Of a stretch of 6,786 nucleotides of DNA, positions 1-5,592 are shown piece by piece. Source of the stretch: DASSHC01 sp035693105 (GTDB lineage: Bacteria; Chloroflexota; Chloroflexia; Thermomicrobiales; Thermomicrobiaceae); contig DASSHC010000448.1 in the NCBI GenBank assembly GCA_035693105.1, forward strand, positions 1 through 6,786, in the 5' to 3' direction. The notes under the pieces were generated by a model. The model had not been told where the DNA came from. It saw only the letters and a program-made list of their open reading frames with translations, and made no database searches. The number at the start of each line of letters is the position of its first letter. Positions within the stretch are counted from its first letter, which is position 1. The translations under genes were made by a program, and so were the position numbers.

Positions 1-1
1 C

Positions 2-415
2 GAACCACGATGCGCGGCCGTCGAGACCCTGATCGTGTACGAACCGCATTTTCATAACGGACTACTCGGCGCTCGTTTCATACCCATCAAGGGAGTGCCA
101 CTCCGCATCACGGTTGTGGGATCAGAGGAACGCGGCAAACCGCTCTCCGATTCACTGTCTATGGGGTTTGACGAGCTTCGGGCCGGCCTCCCATCTAACT
201 TGGTCGAATACGTTCTGAAAGGCGCACTCACGGCGCCTGAGTTGACAATGTTCAGCGGCGGTGAGATCCGTTTCGACTGTGCGGCGTACGGGCCAAAGGG
301 CACAGCACCGATCGCAGTCGCCAACCTGGCTCGTGCAGTCATCCTCCTGCTCTCGCTGAACGACAAACCTGTGTCGGTAGATCAACTTAGATCGATCCTT
401 TTAGCCCGATCCTGA
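2..415 (+). CDS. Unrecognised protein, C-terminal part (5' end outside window)
   Basis: The reading frame is open from the left edge to TGA at 413-415 with no stop upstream, so the gene probably starts outside the window. The first start-like codon inside is GTG at 35 (126 residues from there), and it has no convincing ribosome binding site. I do not recognise the family. The visible part looks like a soluble mixed alpha/beta protein. A strand-like stretch (residues IPIKGVPLRITVVGSEE counted from about position 80) is followed by helices, a Gly-rich turn around MFSGGEIRFD, and an aliphatic helix (ANLARAVILLL) near the C-terminus. There is no signal peptide or obvious catalytic motif. Third codon positions are clearly less G/C-biased than in the genes to the right, which fits horizontal acquisition or a weakly expressed gene. 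The opposite-strand frame here is Ser/Pro/Arg-rich and looks like a shadow. The frame is probably real and its function is unknown. Confidence 0.55.
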   Translation, partial: EPRCAAVETLIVYEPHFHNGLLGARFIPIKGVPLRITVVGSEERGKPLSDSLSMGFDELRAGLPSNLVEYVLKGALTAPELTMFSGGEIRFDCAAYGPKGTAPIAVANLARAVILLLSLNDKPVSVDQLRSILLARS

Positions 416-678
416 CTATCCGAGCCTCTGGTTATCACACGCCAACGAACGATGCCGCATGACCTCCGATGTCAGATCCGGCGTGCAGTTCGGCGCACGC
501 AGGATCCTTTACGGCATCGAACATTCCGACGTCAATATTCATGCACCAGCTACACCTGGGATCCGAACGGAGTGGGGCGGTCACCGCCGACGGGGCGGTC
601 GAGAACGTCTTCGGTCCCAGCGGGTTGGCGGAGCAGGGACGAACGTACAAGACGATCTGAACCGGTGTGTACGGACAG
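416..678. other. Intergenic gap between convergent genes
   Basis: This 263-bp gap separates the 3' ends of the left-edge gene and the carboxypeptidase gene. It contains a 13-bp palindrome (GGCGGTCACCGCC, 576-588) and a 9-bp direct repeat GGGGCGGTC at 574-582 and 592-600. Neither is followed by a T-run, so neither is a standard intrinsic terminator. Short frames exist on both strands (for example ATG at 469 to TGA at 660, 63 codons), but none has a convincing ribosome binding site or a recognisable product. I see no tRNA or other RNA gene. Confidence 0.5.
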
Positions 679-1608
679 TCACGGTGCGGCGAGGAGCCCG
701 AGCAGCGCTCGGGCGTCGGCGTAGCGGTCCTGGCTGCCGAGGATGACGGCGATCTCGGTCCGCCCGGCGCGCTGGTAGGCCACCACCAGGCACTGGCCCG
801 CCTCGGGGGTGGTGCCGGTCTTGACGCCGAAGACGCCCTCGGTATCGAGCAGCTCGTTGGTGTTGCTCAGCGTCAGCGTGCGCGCGTTGGGGCCGCCGAC
901 GCGCACCCGCGCCTCACGCGTGGCCACGATCGGCAGCAGGCTGGGCTCGGCGAGGAAGCGCTGAGCGGCCAGCGCCAGGTCCCGCGCGGTGACGACCTGA
1001 CCAGGCGCGTCGTCGCCGGCGGGGTCGCTGAAGTGGCTGGCGCGCATACCCAGGCTGGCTGCCAGGGCGTTCATCTCGGCCAGGAAGCGCTGTCGCGGCG
1101 GCTGATCGCCGGGGATGCGCTCGCCGACGACGCGCGCCAGCACGCGCGCGGCGTCGTCGCCGGAGGGGAGGAGCATGCCGACCAGCAGGTCGTGGACGGT
1201 GACCGTATCGCCGGCCCGCAGGCCCATGGTCGATTCCGAAGGGTCCGACTCGTCGCCCGGCTGGATGGTGACGATCTCCTCCGGGCGGGCGTAGCGGGCG
1301 ACGACCAGCGCGGTGACGATCTTGGCGGTGCTGGCCGGGGCCAGCGGTTCGTCGGCGTTGGCGGCGTAGAGCACGGTGCCGCGATCGTCGACCAGGATGG
1401 CGGCGCGGGCGGAGAGGGTCAGACCGGCGAGGTCGGGGCGCGGATCGGGCGTGGCGGCCAGGGTGGGCGTGGCCGGCGGGGCCAGCAGGGCGGAGGGGGC
1501 GCCGGCGGCGCCGCGCAGATAGCCGTGGGCGACCCAGGCGAAGGCCAGGACGCTGATGACGAGCAGCGCGACGCCGGCCAGCGTCGAGACGTGGTGGGCT
1601 TTGCGCAC
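679..1608 (-). CDS. D-alanyl-D-alanine carboxypeptidase-like protein (peptidase S11, DacA/PBP5 type)
   Basis: This is a serine penicillin-binding-protein-type enzyme of 309 residues. The family trims the terminal D-Ala from peptidoglycan pentapeptides outside the membrane. The N-terminus has a short positive start (MRKAHH) and one hydrophobic segment at about 9-28, which is an uncleaved anchor or signal. A Pro/Ala-rich linker (about 33-58) follows, then the S11 domain (about 62-309). The SxxK motif is S93-T-A-K96 with the nucleophile Ser93 and Lys96, in the context PASTAKIVTALV. The KTG motif is K263-T-G-T-T, in the context GVKTGTTPEAG. The middle motif reads S149-G-D151-D-A-A, where most relatives have SGN, so the usual Asn is Asp. 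No C-terminal PBP5-like beta domain or amphipathic anchor is visible, and the protein ends just after the catalytic domain. The start is GTG at 1606-1608, with GGGAG about 12 nt upstream and an in-frame TAA four codons upstream. The gene follows the histidine kinase by 71 bp on the same strand and may be co-transcribed. The family call is firm. Whether it is a carboxypeptidase or another S11 activity is inference. Confidence 0.92.
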   Translation of the reverse strand: MRKAHHVSTLAGVALLVISVLAFAWVAHGYLRGAAGAPSALLAPPATPTLAATPDPRPDLAGLTLSARAAILVDDRGTVLYAANADEPLAPASTAKIVTALVVARYARPEEIVTIQPGDESDPSESTMGLRAGDTVTVHDLLVGMLLPSGDDAARVLARVVGERIPGDQPPRQRFLAEMNALAASLGMRASHFSDPAGDDAPGQVVTARDLALAAQRFLAEPSLLPIVATREARVRVGGPNARTLTLSNTNELLDTEGVFGVKTGTTPEAGQCLVVAYQRAGRTEIAVILGSQDRYADARALLGLLAAP

Positions 1609-1665
1609 GGTCCGGGTTTACTCCCGCGTGAGCGACGGATTCACGGCATCAACGACAGCCGGGGC

Positions 1666-1671
1666 ATTGTA
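1666..1671 (-). promoter_or_regulatory. Possible -10 element ahead of the carboxypeptidase gene
   Basis: TACAAT on the minus strand lies about 57 bp upstream of the GTG start, inside the 71-bp gap after the kinase stop. The same hexamer serves as the proposed -10 of the kinase promoter. No good -35 lies 16-18 bp further upstream (the sequence there reads GTCAGC or CGTCAG). It may be a weak internal promoter or chance. Confidence 0.25.
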
Positions 1672-1679
1672 CCGCGCGG

Positions 1680-3761
1680 CTAGTCATCGCTGACGGCCAG
1701 GGCGTGACAGCGGGGCACGGAGGCCCGGATCGTGGTGCCCCGGCCTGGAGTGCTCTCCAGCCACAGCTCGCCGCCGACGCGTTCGATCCGCTCGCGCATC
1801 GAGGCGAGCCCGAAGCGGTTCGGCTCGGCGCTGGCCCGCTCGGGGTCGAAGCCCTGCCCGTCGTCGGTAATCGTGGCCAGCAGCCGGTCGTCGTCGAGCG
1901 CCAGCCGCACGGTGACCCGCTGGCAGCGCGCGTGCTTGCGGCAGTTGGTCAGCGCCTCCTGGATCACGCGGTAAAGCGCGGTTTCGACCGGCGGCTCGAG
2001 CGGCGGCAGGCTCAGCGGCGCCTTGAGCTCGACGCGGAAGACGCCGTCCGCCTCCTGCTCGGCGAGCAGCAGGCCGATACCCTCCAGCAGGCTGCGCCCC
2101 TCCAACTGGGCCGCCCGCAGGTCCTTGACCGAGCGCCGCGCCTCTTCCAGGTTGCTGCGCGTCAGGGTCAGCGCCCGCTCCACCAGCCGCCGCGTGCCGG
2201 CATCGTCTTCCGGCAGCGCCAGCTCCACCTGCTCCAGGTAGAGGCTGATGCCGATCAGGCCCTGGGCCAGCGTGTCGTGGATCTCGCGCGCCAGGCGGTT
2301 GCGCTCCTCGGCCACCGCCAGGTGCTGCGCCTGAGCGTAGAGCCGGGCGTGCTCGATCGCCACCACGGCGTGGTTGGCGATCGTCATCAGCAGGCGCGCG
2401 TCGCTGGCGGTGTAGTCGTAGGGCGTGTAGCTCTGCGCGCTGAGCAGGCCGACCGCCTCACCGCCCTGCAGCATCGGCGCGGCGGCTACGCTGCGCACCC
2501 GCGTGCGCGGGTGGCCGACGCGGTACATCGGCGCGGCGTCGACCGCCGCGATGTCGCCGATCACCACCGGCTGGCACTCGGTCAGCGCGCGGCGCATCGG
2601 CCCGCTGAGGTGCTGGGCGTGGCGCGGGGCGTAGCGCTCGTTGCCGTCGACGATGAACTCCAGGTCGATGAGGCCGTCCGTGCGGCTGAGACCGATCAGC
2701 AGGGCATCGGTCGGCATCACCCCGGCGATCTCCTGGTAGATGGCCTCGAAGACCTCGTCGATATCGAGGCTGGAGGAGATGACGCTGGAGATGCGCTGCA
2801 GCGCGCCCATCTCGGCGATGCGGCGCTGGGCGTGCTCGTAGAGCCGGGCGTGCTCGATGGCCGCCGCGGCCTGGTCGGCGAAGAGCGACAGCAGCCGTTC
2901 ATCCTGCTCGCTGAAGCCGCCTTCACGCTCGGCCACCGCGATCACGCCGATCGGGGTGTCGCGCACGATCAACGGCACGATCAGGAGCGAGCTGAGGGGG
3001 GTCGCGCCGCGCATCTCCTCGGCTAGCCGGCTGTCGTGCGGCAGGTCGTTGGTGATGATCGGCGTGCCGGTGCGGAAGGAGAGGCCGGAGAGCGAGCCGT
3101 CGACCGGCATCACGTCGCCGAAGAGGGCCGTGGCGTCGTCGGAGCGCGCGATCAGGCGCAGGTGGCCGCTCTCCTCGTCGACCAGCCGGATGACCGCGGC
3201 GGCGGAGGACGTCAGCCGCTGCGCCTCTTCCACGATGATCGCCAGCACGCTCTGCAGGTCCAGCTCGCTGTGGACGGCGGCGCTGACGCGTTGCAGGCCG
3301 AGCAGCCGCTCCTCGTTCTCGCGGTGCCAGGCCAGCTCCTCCTCCAACTGGCGGTTGACCGCGCTGACCGCCCGCTCGGCGATCAGGGCGGTCGAGCGGC
3401 GGGTCCACTGGTCGATCGCGGCGGCCTCGCCGCCGGCGGTCTCGCGGCAGGCATCGCCGAGCACCTGGATGCCGCGGATGACCTCGGCGACCGAGAGGCC
3501 GCTGGGCGCCCAGTAGGGCTCGATCCGGTCGAGGAAGGGGAGGAAGGGATCGATGCAGTCGCGCTCGATGGCCTCGATCAGGGCGTCGATGTAGCCGCCG
3601 ATGATCGCCTCGCGCGACTCGGGCGTCATGGCGCGGTAGGGCTCGGCGACGGCGCTGAGTGGCTCGACCACGCAGGCCAGGAGCCGCGCCCGCCCGGCGC
3701 GCAATTGCTCGATTGTGCGGGTTCGCTGCTCGAGGTCGGCAGACGCGCGCACGGTGGACAC
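1680..3761 (-). CDS. Cytosolic GAF-GAF sensor histidine kinase, HisKA_3 (NarL-partner) class
   Basis: This is a two-component sensor kinase of 693 residues with no membrane segment, so it should sense a cytosolic or diffusible signal. Domains in order: an N-terminal helical region (about 10-150) that looks like an RsbR/RsbRD-N-type sensory helical domain; GAF 1 (about 165-303); GAF 2 (about 330-470), with both GAF domains ending in the similar helix IEHARLY; a HisKA_3 dimerisation and phosphoacceptor domain (about 484-550) with His495 in the box REIHDTLAQGL; and a HATPase_c domain (about 590-683). The last has the N-box QEALTNCRKHA (Asn606), the G1 box DDGQGFD (633-639) and the G2-like stretch GLASMRERIERVGG. 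All catalytic motifs appear intact. The family autophosphorylates on His and passes phosphate to LuxR/NarL-type response regulators, but none is encoded in the window. The start chosen is GTG at 3759-3761, because CGGAG lies 6 nt upstream. The frame extends to TTG at 3830, but that TTG falls in a likely -35 box and the extra residues look unlike the family. The gene is divergent from the ECF sigma operon. Confidence 0.93.
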   Translation of the reverse strand: MSTVRASADLEQRTRTIEQLRAGRARLLACVVEPLSAVAEPYRAMTPESREAIIGGYIDALIEAIERDCIDPFLPFLDRIEPYWAPSGLSVAEVIRGIQVLGDACRETAGGEAAAIDQWTRRSTALIAERAVSAVNRQLEEELAWHRENEERLLGLQRVSAAVHSELDLQSVLAIIVEEAQRLTSSAAAVIRLVDEESGHLRLIARSDDATALFGDVMPVDGSLSGLSFRTGTPIITNDLPHDSRLAEEMRGATPLSSLLIVPLIVRDTPIGVIAVAEREGGFSEQDERLLSLFADQAAAAIEHARLYEHAQRRIAEMGALQRISSVISSSLDIDEVFEAIYQEIAGVMPTDALLIGLSRTDGLIDLEFIVDGNERYAPRHAQHLSGPMRRALTECQPVVIGDIAAVDAAPMYRVGHPRTRVRSVAAAPMLQGGEAVGLLSAQSYTPYDYTASDARLLMTIANHAVVAIEHARLYAQAQHLAVAEERNRLAREIHDTLAQGLIGISLYLEQVELALPEDDAGTRRLVERALTLTRSNLEEARRSVKDLRAAQLEGRSLLEGIGLLLAEQEADGVFRVELKAPLSLPPLEPPVETALYRVIQEALTNCRKHARCQRVTVRLALDDDRLLATITDDGQGFDPERASAEPNRFGLASMRERIERVGGELWLESTPGRGTTIRASVPRCHALAVSDD

Positions 3762-3767
3762 TGAGTT

Positions 3768-3771
3768 CTCC
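3768..3771 (-). promoter_or_regulatory. Ribosome binding site that sets the kinase start
   Basis: On the minus strand GGAG (within CCCGGAG) sits 6 nt before GTG at 3761-3759. This is near-ideal spacing and favours that start over the TTG 69 bp upstream, which has no such site. Confidence 0.7.
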
Positions 3772-3801
3772 GGGATACACTTCCGCAAACCGCAGTTATC
3801 A

Positions 3802-3830
3802 ATTGTACGTAGGATGAGTAGCGCCCGCAA
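3802..3830 (-). promoter_or_regulatory. Candidate sigma-70-type promoter of the histidine kinase
   Basis: Read on the minus strand, TTGCGG (3830-3825), a 17-bp spacer and TACAAT (3807-3802) form a promoter-like pair. The -10 matches the consensus at 5 of 6 positions and the -35 at 3 of 6. Transcription would start near 3795, giving a leader of roughly 35 nt with the ribosome binding site at 3771-3768. The TTG that opens the longest kinase reading frame is the first three bases of the -35 box, which argues against it being the start codon. Confidence 0.5.
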
Positions 3831-3869
3831 GCGATCGGCGCGCCTCGTCTCGTCGTGGGGAGTGAACCC

Positions 3870-3898
3870 TTGTCAGCGCTCTGCCACACCGCCATAAT
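3870..3898 (+). promoter_or_regulatory. Candidate sigma-70-type promoter of the ECF sigma / anti-sigma operon
   Basis: TTGTCA (3870-3875), exactly 17 bp, then CATAAT (3893-3898). Each hexamer matches the housekeeping consensus at 5 of 6 positions, in an otherwise GC-rich stretch. The expected transcription start is near 3905, leaving a leader of about 67 nt before the ATG at 3972. I see no clear ECF-type pair (GGAAC with CGTC at suitable spacing), so autoregulation by the encoded sigma factor is not supported by sequence alone. The promoter points away from the kinase promoter, and the two -35 boxes are about 40 bp apart. Confidence 0.6.
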
Positions 3899-3961
3899 CG
3901 GTGCACGCTATCCGCGCAAAGTGGAGGTCCAGCACCGCAGTGGGCGACAGACGGGCACGGC

Positions 3962-3967
3962 AAGGGA
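3962..3967 (+). promoter_or_regulatory. Ribosome binding site that sets the sigma factor start
   Basis: AAGGGA lies 4 nt before ATG at 3972. The frame could be opened further upstream at GTG 3855 or GTG 3921. GTG 3855 precedes the likely promoter and GTG 3921 has no ribosome binding site, so the ATG is preferred. Confidence 0.6.
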
Positions 3968-3971
3968 ACTG

Positions 3972-4553
3972 ATGCAGTCTGAGCCAAGCGATCAGGACCT
4001 GATCGTCCGCGTCCGCGAGGCGCGCGACCAGGAGGCCATGGCGGCGCTCTACGACCGCTATGCGCGCTCGGTCTACGCGCTGGCGCTTTCGATGCTGCGC
4101 GAGCCGCGCGCCGCCGAAGACGTCAGCCAGGACGTCTTCGTCACCTTCTGGCAGCGGCCAGATCGCTACGTCGCGGCACGCGGCACCTTCGGCCCCTGGA
4201 TCCTGCGCGTCACTCGCAACCGGGCGATCGACGTGATCCGCCGGCGTGGCCGCGAGCAATACACCGACGACGAGCGCGAGCCCGATCTGGCGGAGCGGCT
4301 GGCCGACTCCGATCCCGCGGTGGACGATCAAGTCTGGAGCCGGATGATGGCGCGCGAGGTCCGCGGCGCGCTGGGCGAGCTGACGGAGATCCAGCGGCAG
4401 GTGATCGAGCTGGCCTACTTCGGCGGCATGTCACAGAGCGAGATGGCCGAGCATCTGCAGGTTCCGCTCGGCACGATCAAGACGCGCGTTCGCACGGCGC
4501 TGCACCGGCTGGCGCAGGTGATGGCAGTGGAGACATGGACCGACGCACGCTAA
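3972..4553 (+). CDS. ECF RNA polymerase sigma factor (sigma-70 family, SigK/RskA-partner type)
   Basis: This is an alternative sigma factor of 193 residues, a typical ECF length. It would bind core RNA polymerase and direct it to a stress regulon when released by its anti-sigma factor. Region 2 covers about residues 24-92. Its core-binding helices include LYDRYARSVYALALSML and the 2.2 motif AEDVSQDVFVTFW (48-60). Region 2.3/2.4, which melts and reads the -10, includes GPWILRVTRNRAIDVIRRRGR (74-94; the last residue is less certain as a boundary). An acidic linker (about 98-120) follows, then region 4 (about 130-183) with a clear helix-turn-helix: LTEIQRQVIELAYFGGMSQS followed by a recognition helix ending in GTIKTRVRTALHRL. 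There is no extra C-terminal sensory domain. The last 19 bp overlap the start of the anti-sigma gene, which indicates translational coupling. Assignment to ECF is very secure, while the SigK-like subtype is inferred from the RskA-type partner. Confidence 0.95.
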   Translation: MQSEPSDQDLIVRVREARDQEAMAALYDRYARSVYALALSMLREPRAAEDVSQDVFVTFWQRPDRYVAARGTFGPWILRVTRNRAIDVIRRRGREQYTDDEREPDLAERLADSDPAVDDQVWSRMMAREVRGALGELTEIQRQVIELAYFGGMSQSEMAEHLQVPLGTIKTRVRTALHRLAQVMAVETWTDAR

Positions 4554-5326
4554 CCCACGAGGAAGTGCTGGCCGAGCTGCCGAGCTACCTGCTCGACGAC
4601 CTCGACCCCGCCATGCTGGCCGCGGTGGAGACCCACCTGGCCGGCTGCCCGCGCTGCCAGGCGGAGCACGACCGGCTGGCACGCGTGCTCGGCGCGCTGG
4701 GGACGCTGGCGCCGGAGGCGGCGCCGCCCGCCGCGCTGCGCCAGCGCGTGCTCGACGCGCTGGACGCGGACACCACGCCAGCGCCACGACCCGCCACCCC
4801 TGCCCGGGCGGGCCGCCTGACGCGCTGGCCGGAGCGGGCGCGCTGGGCCATGGCCGCGGCCGCCGCCGTTATCCTGCTCCTGGCCGGCACCTCCGGCTTC
4901 CTCTACCACGATCTGTCGCGGACGCGCGACCAGCTCAGCGCGACCCAGCGACGCGAGGATGACGCGCGCGAGGTGCTGACCAAGCCCTCCGCCTCGATCG
5001 CGCTGGTGGCCGACAGCGCCAAGGACGCCTACGGCACGCTCTACATCGGCGAGACCGGCCACGACGGCATGATGGTGGTCGAGCAGCTCCCGCCGACGCC
5101 GGCCAACCAGCTCTACCAGGTCTGGCTGATCCAGAATGGGCAGCGGACCAGCGCGGCGCTCTTCACGGTCGGGCAAGACGGCCTGGCGCAGGTGATGATC
5201 GAGTCGACGCAGCCGCTGACGGCCTACCAGTCGCTCGGGATCACGCTGGAGCCGGCGCCGCACGGCAGCCCCGGCCCGACCGGCCCGCGCATCGCCAGCT
5301 GCCGGCTCAGCCCGCGCCCTGGGTAG
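4535..5326 (+). CDS. Anti-sigma factor with zinc-finger N-terminus and RskA extracytoplasmic domain
   Basis: This is a single-pass membrane anti-sigma factor of 263 residues, the expected partner of the overlapping ECF sigma factor. Residues 1-75 form an anti-sigma domain with the zinc-binding pattern H34-x3-C38-x2-C41 (THLAGCPRCQ). A Pro/Ala-rich basic linker (about 80-104) leads to one membrane helix (about 105-124: Ala-rich, then VILLLAG). A short heptad-like helix (about 127-149, DLSRTRDQLSATQRREDD) follows, and then an RskA-type domain (about 152-250) with hallmarks YQVWLIQNGQ, GLAQVMI, LGITLEPA and GSPGPTGP. In this family the cytosolic part holds the sigma factor and regulated proteolysis across the membrane frees it. 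ATG at 4535 has GGAG only 2 nt upstream, so initiation may depend on coupling to the upstream gene. The final residues after GPTGP (RIASCRLSPRPG) are Arg/Pro-rich and less typical of the family. Confidence 0.93.
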   Translation: MDRRTLTHEEVLAELPSYLLDDLDPAMLAAVETHLAGCPRCQAEHDRLARVLGALGTLAPEAAPPAALRQRVLDALDADTTPAPRPATPARAGRLTRWPERARWAMAAAAAVILLLAGTSGFLYHDLSRTRDQLSATQRREDDAREVLTKPSASIALVADSAKDAYGTLYIGETGHDGMMVVEQLPPTPANQLYQVWLIQNGQRTSAALFTVGQDGLAQVMIESTQPLTAYQSLGITLEPAPHGSPGPTGPRIASCRLSPRPG

Positions 5327-5452
5327 GACGCGGCTCCCTCACCCCCGGCCCCTCTCCCATGCGTGGACGAGGGGAGGTGTCCATCGACAACGATGGCGGT
5401 CGTGTGAGGACGGATCCTTCGACCGCGCTCAGGATGACAAACAAACATAGTA

Positions 5453-5487
5453 GCCTATCGGACAACGGTGCTCGTTGTCCGATAGGC
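5453..5487. repeat. Central hairpin of the palindrome (14-bp perfect stem)
   Basis: Arms GCCTATCGGACAAC (5453-5466) and GTTGTCCGATAGGC (5474-5487) pair perfectly around the 7-nt loop GGTGCTC. No T-run follows on either strand. In RNA it would be a very stable stem, suited to blocking exonucleases at mRNA 3' ends or to weak termination. It is less GC-rich than the surrounding arms. Confidence 0.8.
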
Positions 5488-5566
5488 CACATCCTTATCC
5501 CTGTCATCCCGAGCGCAGTCGAGGGATCCGTCCTCTCCTGCCACCCAACCAACTCGATGGGCAGCG

Positions 5567-5592
5567 CCCCTCTCCCCCACGGGGGAGAGGGG
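5567..5592. repeat. Terminal hairpin at the right end of the palindrome
   Basis: CCCCTCTCCCCC (5567-5578) and GGGGGAGAGGGG (5581-5592) are perfectly complementary over 12 bp with AC between them. Sterically this is an 11-bp stem with a 4-nt loop. The left end holds a decayed counterpart (CCCCTC at 5349-5354 with GAGGGG at 5369-5374). With no T-run it is not a textbook terminator, but it lies 16 bp past the binding-protein stop in that gene's direction. Confidence 0.7.

Noticed and set aside
469..660. Plus-strand frame of 63 codons in the left gap
   Set aside because: No ribosome binding site before ATG 469 (the sequence there is pyrimidine-rich), no recognisable product, and an equally long open frame on the other strand. 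It could be a gene remnant but this cannot be shown.
667..1683. Long plus-strand open frame opposite the carboxypeptidase (338 codons)
   Set aside because: It is a Gly/Gln/Arg-rich frame created by high GC opposite a well-supported gene, with no family features.
1704..3026. Long plus-strand open frame opposite the kinase (440 codons)
   Set aside because: His/Gln/Arg/Ala-rich composition is typical of an antisense shadow. The minus-strand kinase has all the expected motifs.
3762..3830. N-terminal extension of the kinase from TTG at 3830 (23 more residues)
   Set aside because: The TTG coincides with the -35 box of a promoter-like pair, has no ribosome binding site, and the extra residues look unlike the family. 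GTG at 3761 has GGAG at 6 nt.
3855..3971. N-terminal extension of the ECF sigma factor from GTG at 3855
   Set aside because: It would begin upstream of the likely promoter (3870-3898), giving a leaderless impossibility, and adds residues not found in ECF factors. ATG at 3972 has AAGGGA upstream.
4550..5263. Minus-strand open frame opposite the anti-sigma gene
   Set aside because: Arg/Gly/Gln-rich shadow. The plus strand carries HxxxCxxC, a membrane span and the RskA domain.
5224..5552. Two small minus-strand open frames across the palindrome (translations containing CHPERGRRIRP and VILSAVEGS)
   Set aside because: They are translations of the repeat itself, a common source of spurious small proteins, and have no support as genes.
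5567..5592. Intrinsic terminator of the binding-protein gene
   Set aside because: The stem is strong, but no T-run follows in the minus direction, so it is listed as a repeat hairpin and not as a terminator.
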